Source: Chlamydiales bacterium
GTDB lineage: Bacteria > Chlamydiota > Chlamydiia > Chlamydiales > JAAKFR01
Assembly: GCA_024233495.1 (NCBI GenBank)
Contig: JACKPM010000002.1
Span: 1 to 64,000, forward strand
Direction: 5' to 3'
Length of the DNA: 64,000 nt
Program-made: the position numbers and the translations under genes
The notes under the pieces: model-generated
Database searches by the model: none
Told to the model about the DNA's origin: nothing
The model's input: the letters and a program-made list of their open reading frames with translations, nothing else
In this document: piece after piece, positions 1 to 7,891 of the stretch
Layout: the number at the start of each line of letters is the position of its first letter
How positions within the stretch are numbered: the first letter of the stretch is position 1

Positions 1-251
1 TAGATAATACGCTCCATATCTTGAAAAACATTCGGCAACTCTGCGAAAGGGGCTATCCAGTGCTGATTGGACTGTCAAGAAAATCTTTCATGCAGAAAAT
101 TTTGAATAGAGGTGCTACAGAAGTACTACCTTCCACACTTGCTCTTAATACGATGGCAATGTTAGAAGGAGTGGATTATATACGAGTCCACGATGTGCGT
201 GAACACAGGGAGATCATCACGGTGATGGAACGTATTTCGGAGAAAACGTAA
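1..251 (+). CDS. folP: Dihydropteroate synthase, C-terminal part (5' end outside window)
   Basis: The open frame enters from the left edge and stops at 249-251, so only about the last 80 residues are seen. They contain the DHPS C-terminal motifs: GLSRKSF (the pterin/phosphate-binding Lys-Arg region of strand 7), a TLA segment, and the closing RVHDV segment with the Arg-His pair that binds pABA/pyrophosphate. DHPS condenses 6-hydroxymethyl-dihydropterin pyrophosphate with pABA in cytoplasmic folate synthesis. In chlamydiae it is often fused to HPPK; that part would lie upstream and cannot be checked. An in-frame TTG at 21 is not a real start, because homology continues upstream of it. Confidence 0.85.
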   Translation, partial: DNTLHILKNIRQLCERGYPVLIGLSRKSFMQKILNRGATEVLPSTLALNTMAMLEGVDYIRVHDVREHREIITVMERISEKT

Positions 252-263
252 GAAGAAAATATT

Positions 264-488
264 ATGGAAAACCAGAGCTTTTGGGGATTTTGTTCCAAGT
301 TGATCCATTTCAAGCGCCGGCTTGCGAGGAGATCCGTAGTGTCCCCCAATGGAATTTGGCAACGACCAGGCGTCGACGAGGTTGCTGCCCCCTACAAGCA
401 TCGCAGTGAGCACAAGAGCGATCAAATTGGAATAAAAGCAGCCAAAAGGCTTGCAAAAGTCAATGTGTTGAGTAAAACAGGAGTATAG
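264..488 (+). CDS. Doubtful short ORF between folP and dacA
   Basis: A 74-codon frame begins with ATG after a purine-rich AAGAAG stretch and ends in a TAG whose last base is the first base of the dacA GTG start. The product is basic and Arg/Lys-rich, with no motif I recognise. An antisense frame across 162-425 begins with a hydrophobic signal-like stretch but would overlap folP. I cannot decide between a real small gene, a leader that couples translation into dacA, and chance. The overlap of its stop with the dacA GTG is the only positive sign. Confidence 0.2.
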   Translation: MENQSFWGFCSKLIHFKRRLARRSVVSPNGIWQRPGVDEVAAPYKHRSEHKSDQIGIKAAKRLAKVNVLSKTGV

Positions 489-1267
489 TGGGAGTACTGT
501 ATTTTTTAGTCCCGGTTATTGAGATCGTTATCATTTGGGTGATGCTCAACTACCTCCTTAAATTCTTTTGGGGCACAAGAGCGATGGACGTTGTATTCGG
601 CTTCCTCGCTTTTTTGTTCATTTTCTTTTTAGCGACTTGGTTTGGCTTCCCCGTCCTCGAAAAAATCATGCTCAATGTGGTGAATGTGGCAGTGCTCGCT
701 GTCTTCATCATCTTCCAGCCTGAAATCCGCCTCGCCCTTTCGAAAGTGCGCATCAAAGGACGAAAATTCAGGGAAGTACATGAATTCGATGAGTTCTTAG
801 AAGATTTAACCACAAGCATTTACAGATTCTCTGAAAGAGAAATAGGAGCGCTTGTAGTATTAGAAAATCAAGACTCTTATCAAGAGTATGCAAGCTCTTC
901 ACTCAAAATGAATGCGGAGTTTTCTTCTGAACTTTTGGAGTCCATTTTCATGACGACGACACCATTGCATGATGGTGCGGTGGTAATTCGTGGAACGATG
1001 ATTGTAGCTGCAGGTACGATTTTGCCTCTTGCACACGAAACAGCTCAGCTGACCAAGTCAATGGGAACAAGGCACCGTGCCGCCCTTGGCTGCAGTCAAA
1101 AGACCGATGCTGTGATCATTGTGGTCTCAGAAGAGACAGGAAAAGTATCGATAGCACGGGAGGGTATCTTGACGCGCGGCATCAAAATCGACCGCTTCCG
1201 CGGCATTTTACGTAGCATCTTTACTCCCCCTGAGATGAAAAAATCCTTCAAATGGTGGAAACGATGA
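488..1267 (+). CDS. dacA: Diadenylate cyclase (CdaA/DacA, formerly YbbP), c-di-AMP synthase
   Basis: This membrane-bound cyclase makes c-di-AMP from two ATP. The first ~80 residues form three closely spaced hydrophobic helices, the CdaA membrane anchor. The DAC (DisA_N) domain follows, with the two signature motifs DGA (D162) and RHR (R195-R197, in GTRHRAALG). The length (259 aa) is normal for CdaA. The GTG start at 488 has a CAGGAG ribosome-binding site four bases upstream. The next gene, a YbbR protein, overlaps by ATGA; YbbR (CdaR) is the classical regulator of CdaA. In Chlamydia the ybbP gene is likewise followed by a YbbR-like gene and htrB, as seen here, which supports orthology. c-di-AMP in chlamydiae is sensed by host STING, so the enzyme also matters for infection. 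Confidence 0.93.
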   Translation: MGVLYFLVPVIEIVIIWVMLNYLLKFFWGTRAMDVVFGFLAFLFIFFLATWFGFPVLEKIMLNVVNVAVLAVFIIFQPEIRLALSKVRIKGRKFREVHEFDEFLEDLTTSIYRFSEREIGALVVLENQDSYQEYASSSLKMNAEFSSELLESIFMTTTPLHDGAVVIRGTMIVAAGTILPLAHETAQLTKSMGTRHRAALGCSQKTDAVIIVVSEETGKVSIAREGILTRGIKIDRFRGILRSIFTPPEMKKSFKWWKR

Positions 1268-2511
1268 GAGAGATTTTTTTCCGCCTCTTTTTGAAGAACT
1301 GGCCACGGAAGTTAGTCGCCTTCACAACTGCCATCATTGTGTGGTTTTTGGTGAACCAAACAATCACTGTGACCCGCACAATTCCCAACATCCCCGTGCG
1401 TGTGATCAACCTCCCGAAAAATAAAACAGTGTTGGGTCTTTTGCCTAATGGCTACATGAAGTACCGCGTTTCAGTTTCAGTATCGGGGGTAAAATCATCC
1501 ATCAATGACTTGGTTCCCAACGACTTGGAGATTGTCATCAACGCAGAAGGCAAGAAGGAGAGTTGGATTGCAACGATCACAAAGAAAAACCTCAATAACT
1601 TGTATGAGGAGAACCCTGAGTGGAAGAAGGAGATCACCTCTGTCACATCAAATGACATCTTTATGAAGATGAGCAAGCTTGTGACCGAAGAGGTGCCGCT
1701 CACAATCAACAAGCCATTTGGCGATCCGCCCAAGGGGTATCAATTCCTCGATGTATGGCCGAAGTATTTGACGCAGAAAGTAACAGGACCCGAAGAGCAA
1801 GTGCAAGCGCTAAAGCAAAGGGGGCTTGAGGTAAACTTCAATTTGAGTCGAGTCACTACCTCAGATTTAGATGCGCTTTCAGCAAACTCGAAGACAGATG
1901 AGATTAGCTTCTTTGTGCCTGGTTCGTGGAAGATGGTCTCCATCCCATTCAAAGGAAATACGCTAGAAGCCTTTAACGACCCTCGTGCAAAGCTGCTACG
2001 TCTCGACTTTTTGAAGCAGGAGTTGATGCCTTTGGGTGCAGAGCTTCCGATCACCATCTTCTTCCCCGTGAAGTATGCACGCACGATTAACCCACAAACC
2101 TACTCTTTGAAGACAAGCGACTACATTGAGAAAAAGAATGGATTGAAGATGCTCACTATCCCTCTCTATGTGAAGGATGTGAGTCGCCTCTTTTTAGACA
2201 CTGTGCGCGACAACTTGCTTTTGACCATCATTGCCGCTCCAAAGAGTGTACAACCCTCACTTGACTGGGTAGTAGAATGCATAGACTGGAAACAGGTAGA
2301 AAATGTTTATGTGAGTGCGACGCTGAAAGAGATGGAAGAAGTGTATAAAGATGAGCACGAGTCGTTCACAAAGTATAGTGAGCAGTCGATACGTGAGCGA
2401 TTCCGAGACTATCTGCGCAATTTTCAGCTCTTCACCGAAAATGGCAAGCTTCTTAAAATCGAAGCTGAAATTGATGCAAACACTATTTCATTGGAGTTGG
2501 AGGAGGAGTGA
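1264..2511 (+). CDS. YbbR-domain membrane protein, CdaR-like regulator of diadenylate cyclase
   Basis: A single transmembrane helix near residues 16-34 (FTTAIIVWFLVNQ region) anchors a long extracytoplasmic part built of YbbR-type beta repeats. Recognisable repeat signatures are a VPV-type strand after the helix and the later KVTGPEEQVQAL segment, which matches the YbbR turn. The protein is 415 aa when read from ATG 1264, which overlaps the dacA stop as ATGA; I prefer this to the GTG 12 bases upstream. YbbR/CdaR proteins bind CdaA in the membrane and tune c-di-AMP output. The coupling to dacA and the following envelope genes suggest an inner-membrane protein facing the periplasm. I infer the regulatory role from family and neighbour. 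Confidence 0.85.
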   Translation: MREIFFRLFLKNWPRKLVAFTTAIIVWFLVNQTITVTRTIPNIPVRVINLPKNKTVLGLLPNGYMKYRVSVSVSGVKSSINDLVPNDLEIVINAEGKKESWIATITKKNLNNLYEENPEWKKEITSVTSNDIFMKMSKLVTEEVPLTINKPFGDPPKGYQFLDVWPKYLTQKVTGPEEQVQALKQRGLEVNFNLSRVTTSDLDALSANSKTDEISFFVPGSWKMVSIPFKGNTLEAFNDPRAKLLRLDFLKQELMPLGAELPITIFFPVKYARTINPQTYSLKTSDYIEKKNGLKMLTIPLYVKDVSRLFLDTVRDNLLLTIIAAPKSVQPSLDWVVECIDWKQVENVYVSATLKEMEEVYKDEHESFTKYSEQSIRERFRDYLRNFQLFTENGKLLKIEAEIDANTISLELEEE

Positions 2512-3578
2512 AAAAAGTCATCCTACTGAAAAGCAACATTGCGGCTCGGGGGGGACTGGAGGGGTATACGCGTCATTTGGGTGCTGCCTTTGCCAAAAGT
2601 GGCCATAGCGTTACGCTTCTCACAACGGGCGAGGTGCCCGCTCTCCCTTTTGAGGTACACTCTCTTTGTAACACAACCAAACTCTCTTTACTCCACCACT
2701 TGCGCTTCGATGCGCTCACCCGGAAGTGGCTGAAAGAGAACTCCTCCTATGACATCATCTTTGGAATGGAACGCAACTGTTTTCAAACGCATTACCGTGC
2801 AGGAAGTGGTGTGCATGCCGCCTATCTGAAGAAGCGTGCCCTAGTAGAGCCTACCTGGAAACGGTTCTCTTTTTCACTCAATCCACTTCATCTCAATCTA
2901 TTGCGTTTAGAAAAAGAAGCTTTTGAACACCCTAATCTCCAGAAGCTCTTCACGAATTCTCACATGGTGAGAGAGGAGGTTTTGGAACACTACCGCGTCG
3001 ATGAGAGCCGCCTTTGTGTTGTTCCAAACGGCGTTGACTGGGAGGGAAGTGAGATTGAGGTGCGCGATCCTCAAAAGCCTCTTCACTTCCTTTTCGTAGG
3101 CAATGGCTATAAGAGGAAGGGGCTTCTCTACCTCTTCGAGGGGCTTGCTAACCTTAAAGAGATGTACACGCTCACGGTTGTGGGAAAGGATAAAAATCTC
3201 TCCTACTTCAAATTCATGGCAGAAAAGCTTGGTCTTAACGTCCACTTTGCTGGACCACAGAGCAACCTCTCCCCCTTCTATGCTGCGGCTGATGCTGTTG
3301 TGATTCCCTCTCTTTATGACCCTTTTGCGAATGTTACACTTGAGGCGCTTGCACGCGGCATTTTCGTAGTCACCTCAAAGATGAATGGGGGAAAAGAGGT
3401 GCTCACCGAGCAAAGCGGTGTGATCATTGAAAATCTTACAGATCCCACAAGCGTGCAAAGCGCTTTGCTCACAGCATTCGCACACCCAAAAACTGAAAAG
3501 AGAGCGTGTGCAATCCGCGAAAGCGTGCGCCACCTAGATTTCTCCCACCAACTCACCGCGATCGTGGAGCAATGCTAG
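2508..3578 (+). CDS. GT4-family glycosyltransferase, WaaG/RfaG-like (LPS core)
   Basis: The product (356 aa) has the GT-B fold layout: an N-terminal acceptor domain with a GGLEGYTRHL loop and a C-terminal nucleotide-sugar domain with VPNGVDW near residue 170, the FVGNGYKRKGL segment, and the GT4 EX7E-like region (DPFANVTLEALARG). The stretch FGMERN...QTHYRAGSGVHAAY closely resembles WaaG (RfaG), the LPS core glucosyltransferase I. It probably acts at the cytoplasmic face of the inner membrane on lipooligosaccharide. The start is GTG, overlapping the ybbR stop as GTGA with GGAGGAG upstream, so it is translationally coupled. It sits directly before a lipid A acyltransferase, which supports an LPS role. 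The exact sugar and acceptor are not determinable. Confidence 0.82.
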   Translation: MKKVILLKSNIAARGGLEGYTRHLGAAFAKSGHSVTLLTTGEVPALPFEVHSLCNTTKLSLLHHLRFDALTRKWLKENSSYDIIFGMERNCFQTHYRAGSGVHAAYLKKRALVEPTWKRFSFSLNPLHLNLLRLEKEAFEHPNLQKLFTNSHMVREEVLEHYRVDESRLCVVPNGVDWEGSEIEVRDPQKPLHFLFVGNGYKRKGLLYLFEGLANLKEMYTLTVVGKDKNLSYFKFMAEKLGLNVHFAGPQSNLSPFYAAADAVVIPSLYDPFANVTLEALARGIFVVTSKMNGGKEVLTEQSGVIIENLTDPTSVQSALLTAFAHPKTEKRACAIRESVRHLDFSHQLTAIVEQC

Positions 3579-4777
3579 TATACGCCCTTATCCGTCTCTT
3601 TGGATTTTTTATCCGCCTTCTCCCCTATCGAGCTGTGCACGCAGTGGGACGGGTGAGTGGCTCTGTTCTCTACCACTTTCACATCCCCTTTCGAAAAAAG
3701 GCCATGAACAATCTTGCCGTTGCCTACGGCACCACTCTATCTGAAAAAGAACGCAAAAAAATCGCAAAGCGCGCTTTTCGCAACCTTGTGATCACCTGCC
3801 TAGAATTTTTCCGCCTGGATAAAAAACAATTTGATAAATTGATCATCCCTTCTAACCCGCAATCTGTCCTCGATCTTCATGAAAAAGGGCAAGGGATTGT
3901 CTTTTTTAGCGGCCACCAGGCGAATTGGGAGGTGCCTTTTCTTGCTGTGACACAGCGGTGCGGCCCTGGCATTGCGATTGGCCGCCCCATTAAAAACCGC
4001 TATCTCTATAAGTGGGTGCTCGGCGTGCGCGAAATGTTTGGTGGGAAAATCGTGATGCCGCGTAACGCATTGAAAGAGGGGCTGCGAGCTCTAAGACAGG
4101 GGCGCTTCATCGGCATTGTAGGAGACCAAGCGCTCCCTGAAAGCGATTATTCCTACCCCCTCTTTGGTACACGTGCATGGACTACAACAGCGCCCGCTTT
4201 GCTTGCCTACAAGACAAAATCTCCCATCATCGTTGCGACAACAAGGCGGCACAAAGGAAAGTATATCGTGCACGCCTCAGATCCCATTTGGCCTAACACA
4301 GATGCACCGATCAAAGAGGAGGTGCCGAGACTCATGGATGAAACGCTCAAACGCTTTGAAAAGAGCATCCGTGACTGCCCTGAACAGTGGATGTGGGTAC
4401 ACGACCGGTGGAAACAACAAGGAGTTGACCACGTTAAAAGGGAATACCGCTACGGATTTGTGGCTCTTATCCTCCCCAAAAACTTTGACCGCAATCTCCT
4501 TACTCTCATGCGCCGCATCTATCCGCGCAGCTTTCTCACAATCTATACGCCCGAAACCCTCTCTCTTGAGGAAGCTGAAGTGCACACCTACTCTAATCCC
4601 AAAGAGCTCTTTGTGCGCGATTGGAGACAACAGCTTGTCTTAGATTTTGCACATATGCCCAAATTGCGTCGCCACTATAAACGACTCGGCGCTGTGCGCA
4701 CTCTTGCCCTCCCACAAGATTACACAGCTGTGCGCAACACACTCGTTAAAGGAGATTGTTACGATGCCGTTGAATAG
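3572..4777 (+). CDS. htrB: Lipid A late acyltransferase, LpxL/HtrB family, with C-terminal extension
   Basis: Family LpxL/HtrB transfers acyl chains to the lipid A precursor at the inner membrane. The N-terminus has a hydrophobic amphipathic segment. The catalytic HX4E motif is GHQANWE (H115, E120), and later blocks (RNALKEGLRALRQG, VGDQ, and PEQWMWVHDRWK near residue 290) are typical. Residues ~300-401 extend beyond the usual ~300-aa enzyme; Chlamydia HtrB (CT010) is also longer than E. coli LpxL, so the tail may be lineage-specific. Start ATG 3572 lies seven bases inside the upstream glycosyltransferase; longer in-frame starts add non-homologous residues. It overlaps rsmE at the 3' end, continuing the operon. 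Confidence 0.87.
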   Translation: MLVYALIRLFGFFIRLLPYRAVHAVGRVSGSVLYHFHIPFRKKAMNNLAVAYGTTLSEKERKKIAKRAFRNLVITCLEFFRLDKKQFDKLIIPSNPQSVLDLHEKGQGIVFFSGHQANWEVPFLAVTQRCGPGIAIGRPIKNRYLYKWVLGVREMFGGKIVMPRNALKEGLRALRQGRFIGIVGDQALPESDYSYPLFGTRAWTTTAPALLAYKTKSPIIVATTRRHKGKYIVHASDPIWPNTDAPIKEEVPRLMDETLKRFEKSIRDCPEQWMWVHDRWKQQGVDHVKREYRYGFVALILPKNFDRNLLTLMRRIYPRSFLTIYTPETLSLEEAEVHTYSNPKELFVRDWRQQLVLDFAHMPKLRRHYKRLGAVRTLALPQDYTAVRNTLVKGDCYDAVE

Positions 4778-5438
4778 ATTCTTTGTCGAAGCTCCCCTCA
4801 TTGTTGGCAGCCATATCACCTTGGACAAAAAGGAAGCGCACCACCTACGCGTGCTGCGCAAAAAAAAGGGGGCAACAGTTGAACTCATCAATGGGGAAGG
4901 AATTCTGGCTCACGCTGAAGTGGGTGAAACGCTGCACATCACAAAAGTTGAAGAGGGCGCCCCACCCCCACCCATCATTTTGTGCCAAGCGATCCCCCGC
5001 CTCAACAGACTCGATACCATTCTCGAAAAGTGCACCGAAATCGGCATGCAAGAGGTGTGGCTTTTCCCAGGTGAACGGAGTGAGAAAAAAGAGCTCACGA
5101 AAAATCAACTTGAACGCACGAAGCACATGCTCAAAGCCGCCCTCAAACAGTGCGGCCGCCTCCACCTTCCTAAACTCTCACTCAAACCCCCCATCAAAAA
5201 GTGGGACAAGCTCCCCGGCCTTACCCTCTTTGGTGACCTTAAAGGGAAGGCAACTTTTCCTCAAAAACTTGATGCTCCTATCCACTTTATCATCGGCCCC
5301 GAAGCGGGCTTCTCTCCCGAGGAAGAGGAGAAACTCCACACCCTTGGCCAAGGCGTCCATCTTAACGACGCTATCTTGCGCACAGATACCGCCCCTCTCA
5401 CAGCTCTCTCCATACTCAACTACATCTTATTGACTTAA
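4764..5438 (+). CDS. rsmE: 16S rRNA (uracil-1498-N3)-methyltransferase RsmE
   Basis: This is a SPOUT-class methyltransferase that modifies U1498 of 16S rRNA in the 30S subunit. The N-terminal PUA-like part contains HHLRVLRKKKG (residues ~26-36), typical of RsmE. The C-terminal trefoil knot shows FIIGPEAGFSPEEE and LRTDTAPLTALS, the SAM-binding motifs (the second is usually LRTETA). The length is 224 aa, slightly short of the common 240-250. The chosen ATG at 4764 has GGAG nine bases upstream and overlaps the acyltransferase gene by 14 bases. The longer frame from 4647 reads through the upstream gene and has no family similarity. It is the last gene of the dacA operon. Confidence 0.92.
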   Translation: MPLNRFFVEAPLIVGSHITLDKKEAHHLRVLRKKKGATVELINGEGILAHAEVGETLHITKVEEGAPPPPIILCQAIPRLNRLDTILEKCTEIGMQEVWLFPGERSEKKELTKNQLERTKHMLKAALKQCGRLHLPKLSLKPPIKKWDKLPGLTLFGDLKGKATFPQKLDAPIHFIIGPEAGFSPEEEEKLHTLGQGVHLNDAILRTDTAPLTALSILNYILLT

Positions 5439-5458
5439 AATCAAATATTTGCTATAAT
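5430..5458 (+). promoter_or_regulatory. Strong sigma-70-type promoter with extended -10
   Basis: TTGACT (5430-5435), a 17-base spacer and a perfect TATAAT (5453-5458) preceded by TGC (extended -10). The -35 overlaps the last codons of rsmE. It points at the small ORF at 5487. Confidence 0.75.
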
Positions 5459-5486
5459 ACCGACCTTGTAAAAATTGGGAGAATGG

Positions 5487-5657
5487 ATGGAGTCCATCAG
5501 TCATAGAAACCACTTTTTGAAGCAAGAGCCGGAAGAAAAAGAAGAGATGCCTCGCTGGAACGTGCACGCTCTCGATATCTTGCGCAATCTACCTGACTGG
5601 GGAGATGATGGCGACGATGGTTCTTGCGCTACCTGGCTCTACGGCCGCCATGAGTAG
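5487..5657 (+). CDS. Small acidic ORF of unknown function behind a strong promoter
   Basis: A 56-codon frame beginning MESISHRNHF. The ATG at 5487 has GGGAGA just upstream; an in-frame TTG at 5475 is less likely. The transcript from the consensus promoter at 5430-5458 would start near 5465 and give a ~20-base leader. The product is soluble and acidic in the middle (EPEEKEEM; DWGDDGDDG) with one Cys and several Trp. I recognise no family. It could instead be the 5' part of a small RNA or leader; the promoter quality is the reason for listing it. Confidence 0.4.
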   Translation: MESISHRNHFLKQEPEEKEEMPRWNVHALDILRNLPDWGDDGDDGSCATWLYGRHE

Positions 5658-5784
5658 CCATAAATGAACCTATCCGAAAATTTACGAATCCGCTTTTCGC
5701 CCCTTTGCCCCAACTTTACGGATAGGTTTATGAGTTATAAAGGGCGTTTCTATAACTCAAAAATAGGCCAAATATGATTTATAA
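5658..5784. other. Non-coding stretch with short inverted repeats
   Basis: No gene seen. A 10-base inverted repeat (AACCTATCCG ... CGGATAGGTT) ends the small-ORF transcript region, followed by GAGTTATA...TATAACTC arms. The GAGTTATAA word recurs at the far side of the adjacent repeat element, so this may be a relic of an element flank. Confidence 0.4.
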
Positions 5785-5957
5785 AACGTGAGTTCAACGG
5801 CGTAGCCAACTGAGATCCAGAGATATTTTTGACCAGAAGGGATGAATGCTCGTGACGGAGATAGCCGTAGCTATCTCCTCACGATAAAGCGTAGCGATTC
5901 ATCCGTTTTGCTCAAAAAGATCCTGGAGATCAGGAGCTAAACCGTCGAACTCACGTT
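5785..5957. repeat. Palindromic repeat element, family D (MITE-like, ~173 bp)
   Basis: The ends are near-perfect inverted repeats, CGTGAGTTCAACGG at the left and CCGTCGAACTCACG at the right (13 of 14 pairs). The interior is also an imperfect palindrome (GATCCAGAGATATTTTTGA-type against its partner at 5920-5940). Flanks are AT-rich. It is non-coding. Only one copy is in this window; a CACGTGAGTTTTTAGC word at 63327 resembles its end. Confidence 0.6.
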
Positions 5958-6041
5958 ATAAAGAGCTTTTCTATAACTCATGCCCTGGGATTTCCCACTC
6001 AATAACTGGCCTTATTTCAAACTTTGGAGCAAAACCGATTT

Positions 6042-6080
6042 CCTTTCTACGATTGCAGCAGAGCTGCAATCGTAGAAAGG
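6042..6080 (-). terminator. Perfect 18-bp hairpin downstream of pyk
   Basis: CCTTTCTACGATTGCAGC pairs perfectly with its complement at 6063-6080 across a 3-base loop. It lies 20 bases beyond the pyk stop, so it probably ends or protects the pyk transcript. There is no clean U-tract, so it may act as a 3' stabiliser instead of a classical terminator. Confidence 0.5.
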
Positions 6081-6101
6081 TGCAGGCTGCCTAGGCATGA
6101 G

Positions 6102-7862
6102 TTACTGTTGCCAGGAGTAGGCGCCTTTGTAGACGGCAGCGCTCTTAGGATCAAGGGTGATGAGCTGCTCGTTACGCAAAATTTCTGACGCTCCTTTCGC
6201 GCGCAAAACATAGCTAATCTTCAACGCTTTTGCCATCTTCATCAAGTGCTTCTCAGATTCGGGATCCGCTTCTTGCAGAATCACGCCCGCTGCATTCTTG
6301 AGCAGCGTATTGTGCCCTTCATTGCAAGAGTCAAGCACAACTACACGCCCTTTCTCATTGTAATGATGCCCTTCTGGCTGCGGAAAGAGCGTCACCTTTC
6401 CGTGAATGCGCTCCCCTCTCCCTTCACTCCCTTGAACCAGAACATCTCCGATACTATCGACAATCATCATGTTTGTAGTACCAGGCTTCCCAAAGGGTGT
6501 TCCCGCAGTGATCACCACTAGGTCGCCGTGCTGCACAAGGTTCTTTTCAAGAGCATAATGAGAAATGCGTTTGTACGCATCCTCGATTGTGTTCACCTCA
6601 TCGCAAAAGAGCGGAATCACGCCCCACCAAAGGGCGAGTTGGTGATATACCTTTTTATTAGGGGTCATAGCAATAATGGGAATGCGCGGTCTGAGACGCG
6701 CTAAAAGGCGTGCAGTGCTTCCACTAGTCGTGAAAGCAAAGATCGCTTTTGCTTGGGCATTATGAGATGTACGCACAGAGGCATAAGCGACAGAGGCCGC
6801 CACATCATAATGTGAGATGTGGGCGCGCTCAATAAATTCATTGTAGTCAAAGTCGAGCTCGGTCTCCTCAATGATCGAGCGCATCACCTTCACCACTTCG
6901 ATGGGATAGCGTCCAATCGCAGTCTCTCCAGAGAGCATCACTGCAGAGGTAGAGTCGTAGATCGCATTCGCAACGTCAGAAGCCTCCGCTCTTGTAGGAC
7001 GAGGGTTGGTAATCATCGATTCAAGCATTTGCGTCGCAGTGACAGAAGTCTTCGCCTTCAAGTAGCACTCTCGAATCATCTTCTTCTGCAAGCGGGGCAC
7101 TTGATTGAGCGGGAGCTCTACGCCGAGATCTCCCCGCGCTACCATGATACCGTCAGAAACATCGAGAATAGAGTCAAAGTTTCTAACGCCCTCCCGACTC
7201 TCAATCTTAGATATGATGTTGATGTCTGGCCGCTCCTCCATCTCGATCAACTTTCGAATAGCAATCACATCATCACTTGTGCGAATGAAGCTAGCAGCAA
7301 TGATATCAACATCCATCTCACACCCAAATTTGATGTCTGCCATATCTTTTTTAGTGAGAGAGGGCAACTCCATGTCGATGCCAGGAATGTTTACGCCCTT
7401 TGTGGAGCGGAGGAGACCTCCATGATCTACTTCAATACAGACACCTTCATCGCTCACCTCTACGACATGGGTGACGATGTAGCCGTTATCGAGGAGGACA
7501 AACATTTCGGGCTGGAGCACTGACAAAATCGAGGGAGGCGTGAGAGAAATACGCTTCTCATCGCCTATCACATCCTCTTTTACAAGCCAGATACGCTGCC
7601 CATCTTTAAGGTCCATCTTATCGTTCTTTAGCTTGCCTAACCGAATTTCAGGCCCTTTGGTATCAAGCATGATGGCTACAGGCATGCCGAGCTTCTCTCT
7701 CAGCTGCTTCACCATCTCAATCACTTTTTGATGCTCTTCATGCGTTCCATGACTGAAGTTGAGACGCGCTACATTCATCCCTGCCAAAATGAGATTTTGG
7801 ATGGTGCGGATCTCCCGTGTCGCAGGCCCAAGCGTACAAACAATTTTTGTGTGCAAAACCAT
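6102..7862 (-). CDS. pyk: Pyruvate kinase with extra C-terminal domain
   Basis: Pyruvate kinase converts PEP and ADP to pyruvate and ATP in glycolysis. The N-terminal TKIVCTLGPATR start, the ISKIES strand with catalytic Lys, the MVARGDLGVE loop, the TQMLESM and RAEASDVANA blocks and the MLSGETAIGRYP segment are all diagnostic. Standard enzymes are ~470-480 aa; this one is 586 aa, with ~110 extra C-terminal residues, comparable in size to the C-terminal PEP-utiliser-like domain of Bacillus-type enzymes. The start at 7862 is 29 bases from the divergent uvrA ATG. In Chlamydia pyk and uvrA are also neighbours. Confidence 0.95.
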   Translation of the reverse strand: MVLHTKIVCTLGPATREIRTIQNLILAGMNVARLNFSHGTHEEHQKVIEMVKQLREKLGMPVAIMLDTKGPEIRLGKLKNDKMDLKDGQRIWLVKEDVIGDEKRISLTPPSILSVLQPEMFVLLDNGYIVTHVVEVSDEGVCIEVDHGGLLRSTKGVNIPGIDMELPSLTKKDMADIKFGCEMDVDIIAASFIRTSDDVIAIRKLIEMEERPDINIISKIESREGVRNFDSILDVSDGIMVARGDLGVELPLNQVPRLQKKMIRECYLKAKTSVTATQMLESMITNPRPTRAEASDVANAIYDSTSAVMLSGETAIGRYPIEVVKVMRSIIEETELDFDYNEFIERAHISHYDVAASVAYASVRTSHNAQAKAIFAFTTSGSTARLLARLRPRIPIIAMTPNKKVYHQLALWWGVIPLFCDEVNTIEDAYKRISHYALEKNLVQHGDLVVITAGTPFGKPGTTNMMIVDSIGDVLVQGSEGRGERIHGKVTLFPQPEGHHYNEKGRVVVLDSCNEGHNTLLKNAAGVILQEADPESEKHLMKMAKALKISYVLRAKGASEILRNEQLITLDPKSAAVYKGAYSWQQ

Positions 7863-7891
7863 GGCCTATAGTGATACCATGTCTGGTCAAT

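Noticed and set aside
162..425. Minus-strand ORF with hydrophobic start near folP
   Set aside because: It overlaps the conserved folP 3' end, has no ribosome-binding site, and ends in antisense of folP.
4164..4643. 159-codon ORF inside the acyltransferase gene
   Set aside because: Out-of-frame shadow of a gene with conserved motifs.
5785..5957. Riboswitch downstream of the small ORF
   Set aside because: The structure is a symmetrical palindrome with element-like ends and no gene follows on the plus strand.
6819..7523. Long plus-strand ORF (234 codons) within pyk
   Set aside because: It is antisense to conserved pyruvate kinase motifs and shows no protein family character.
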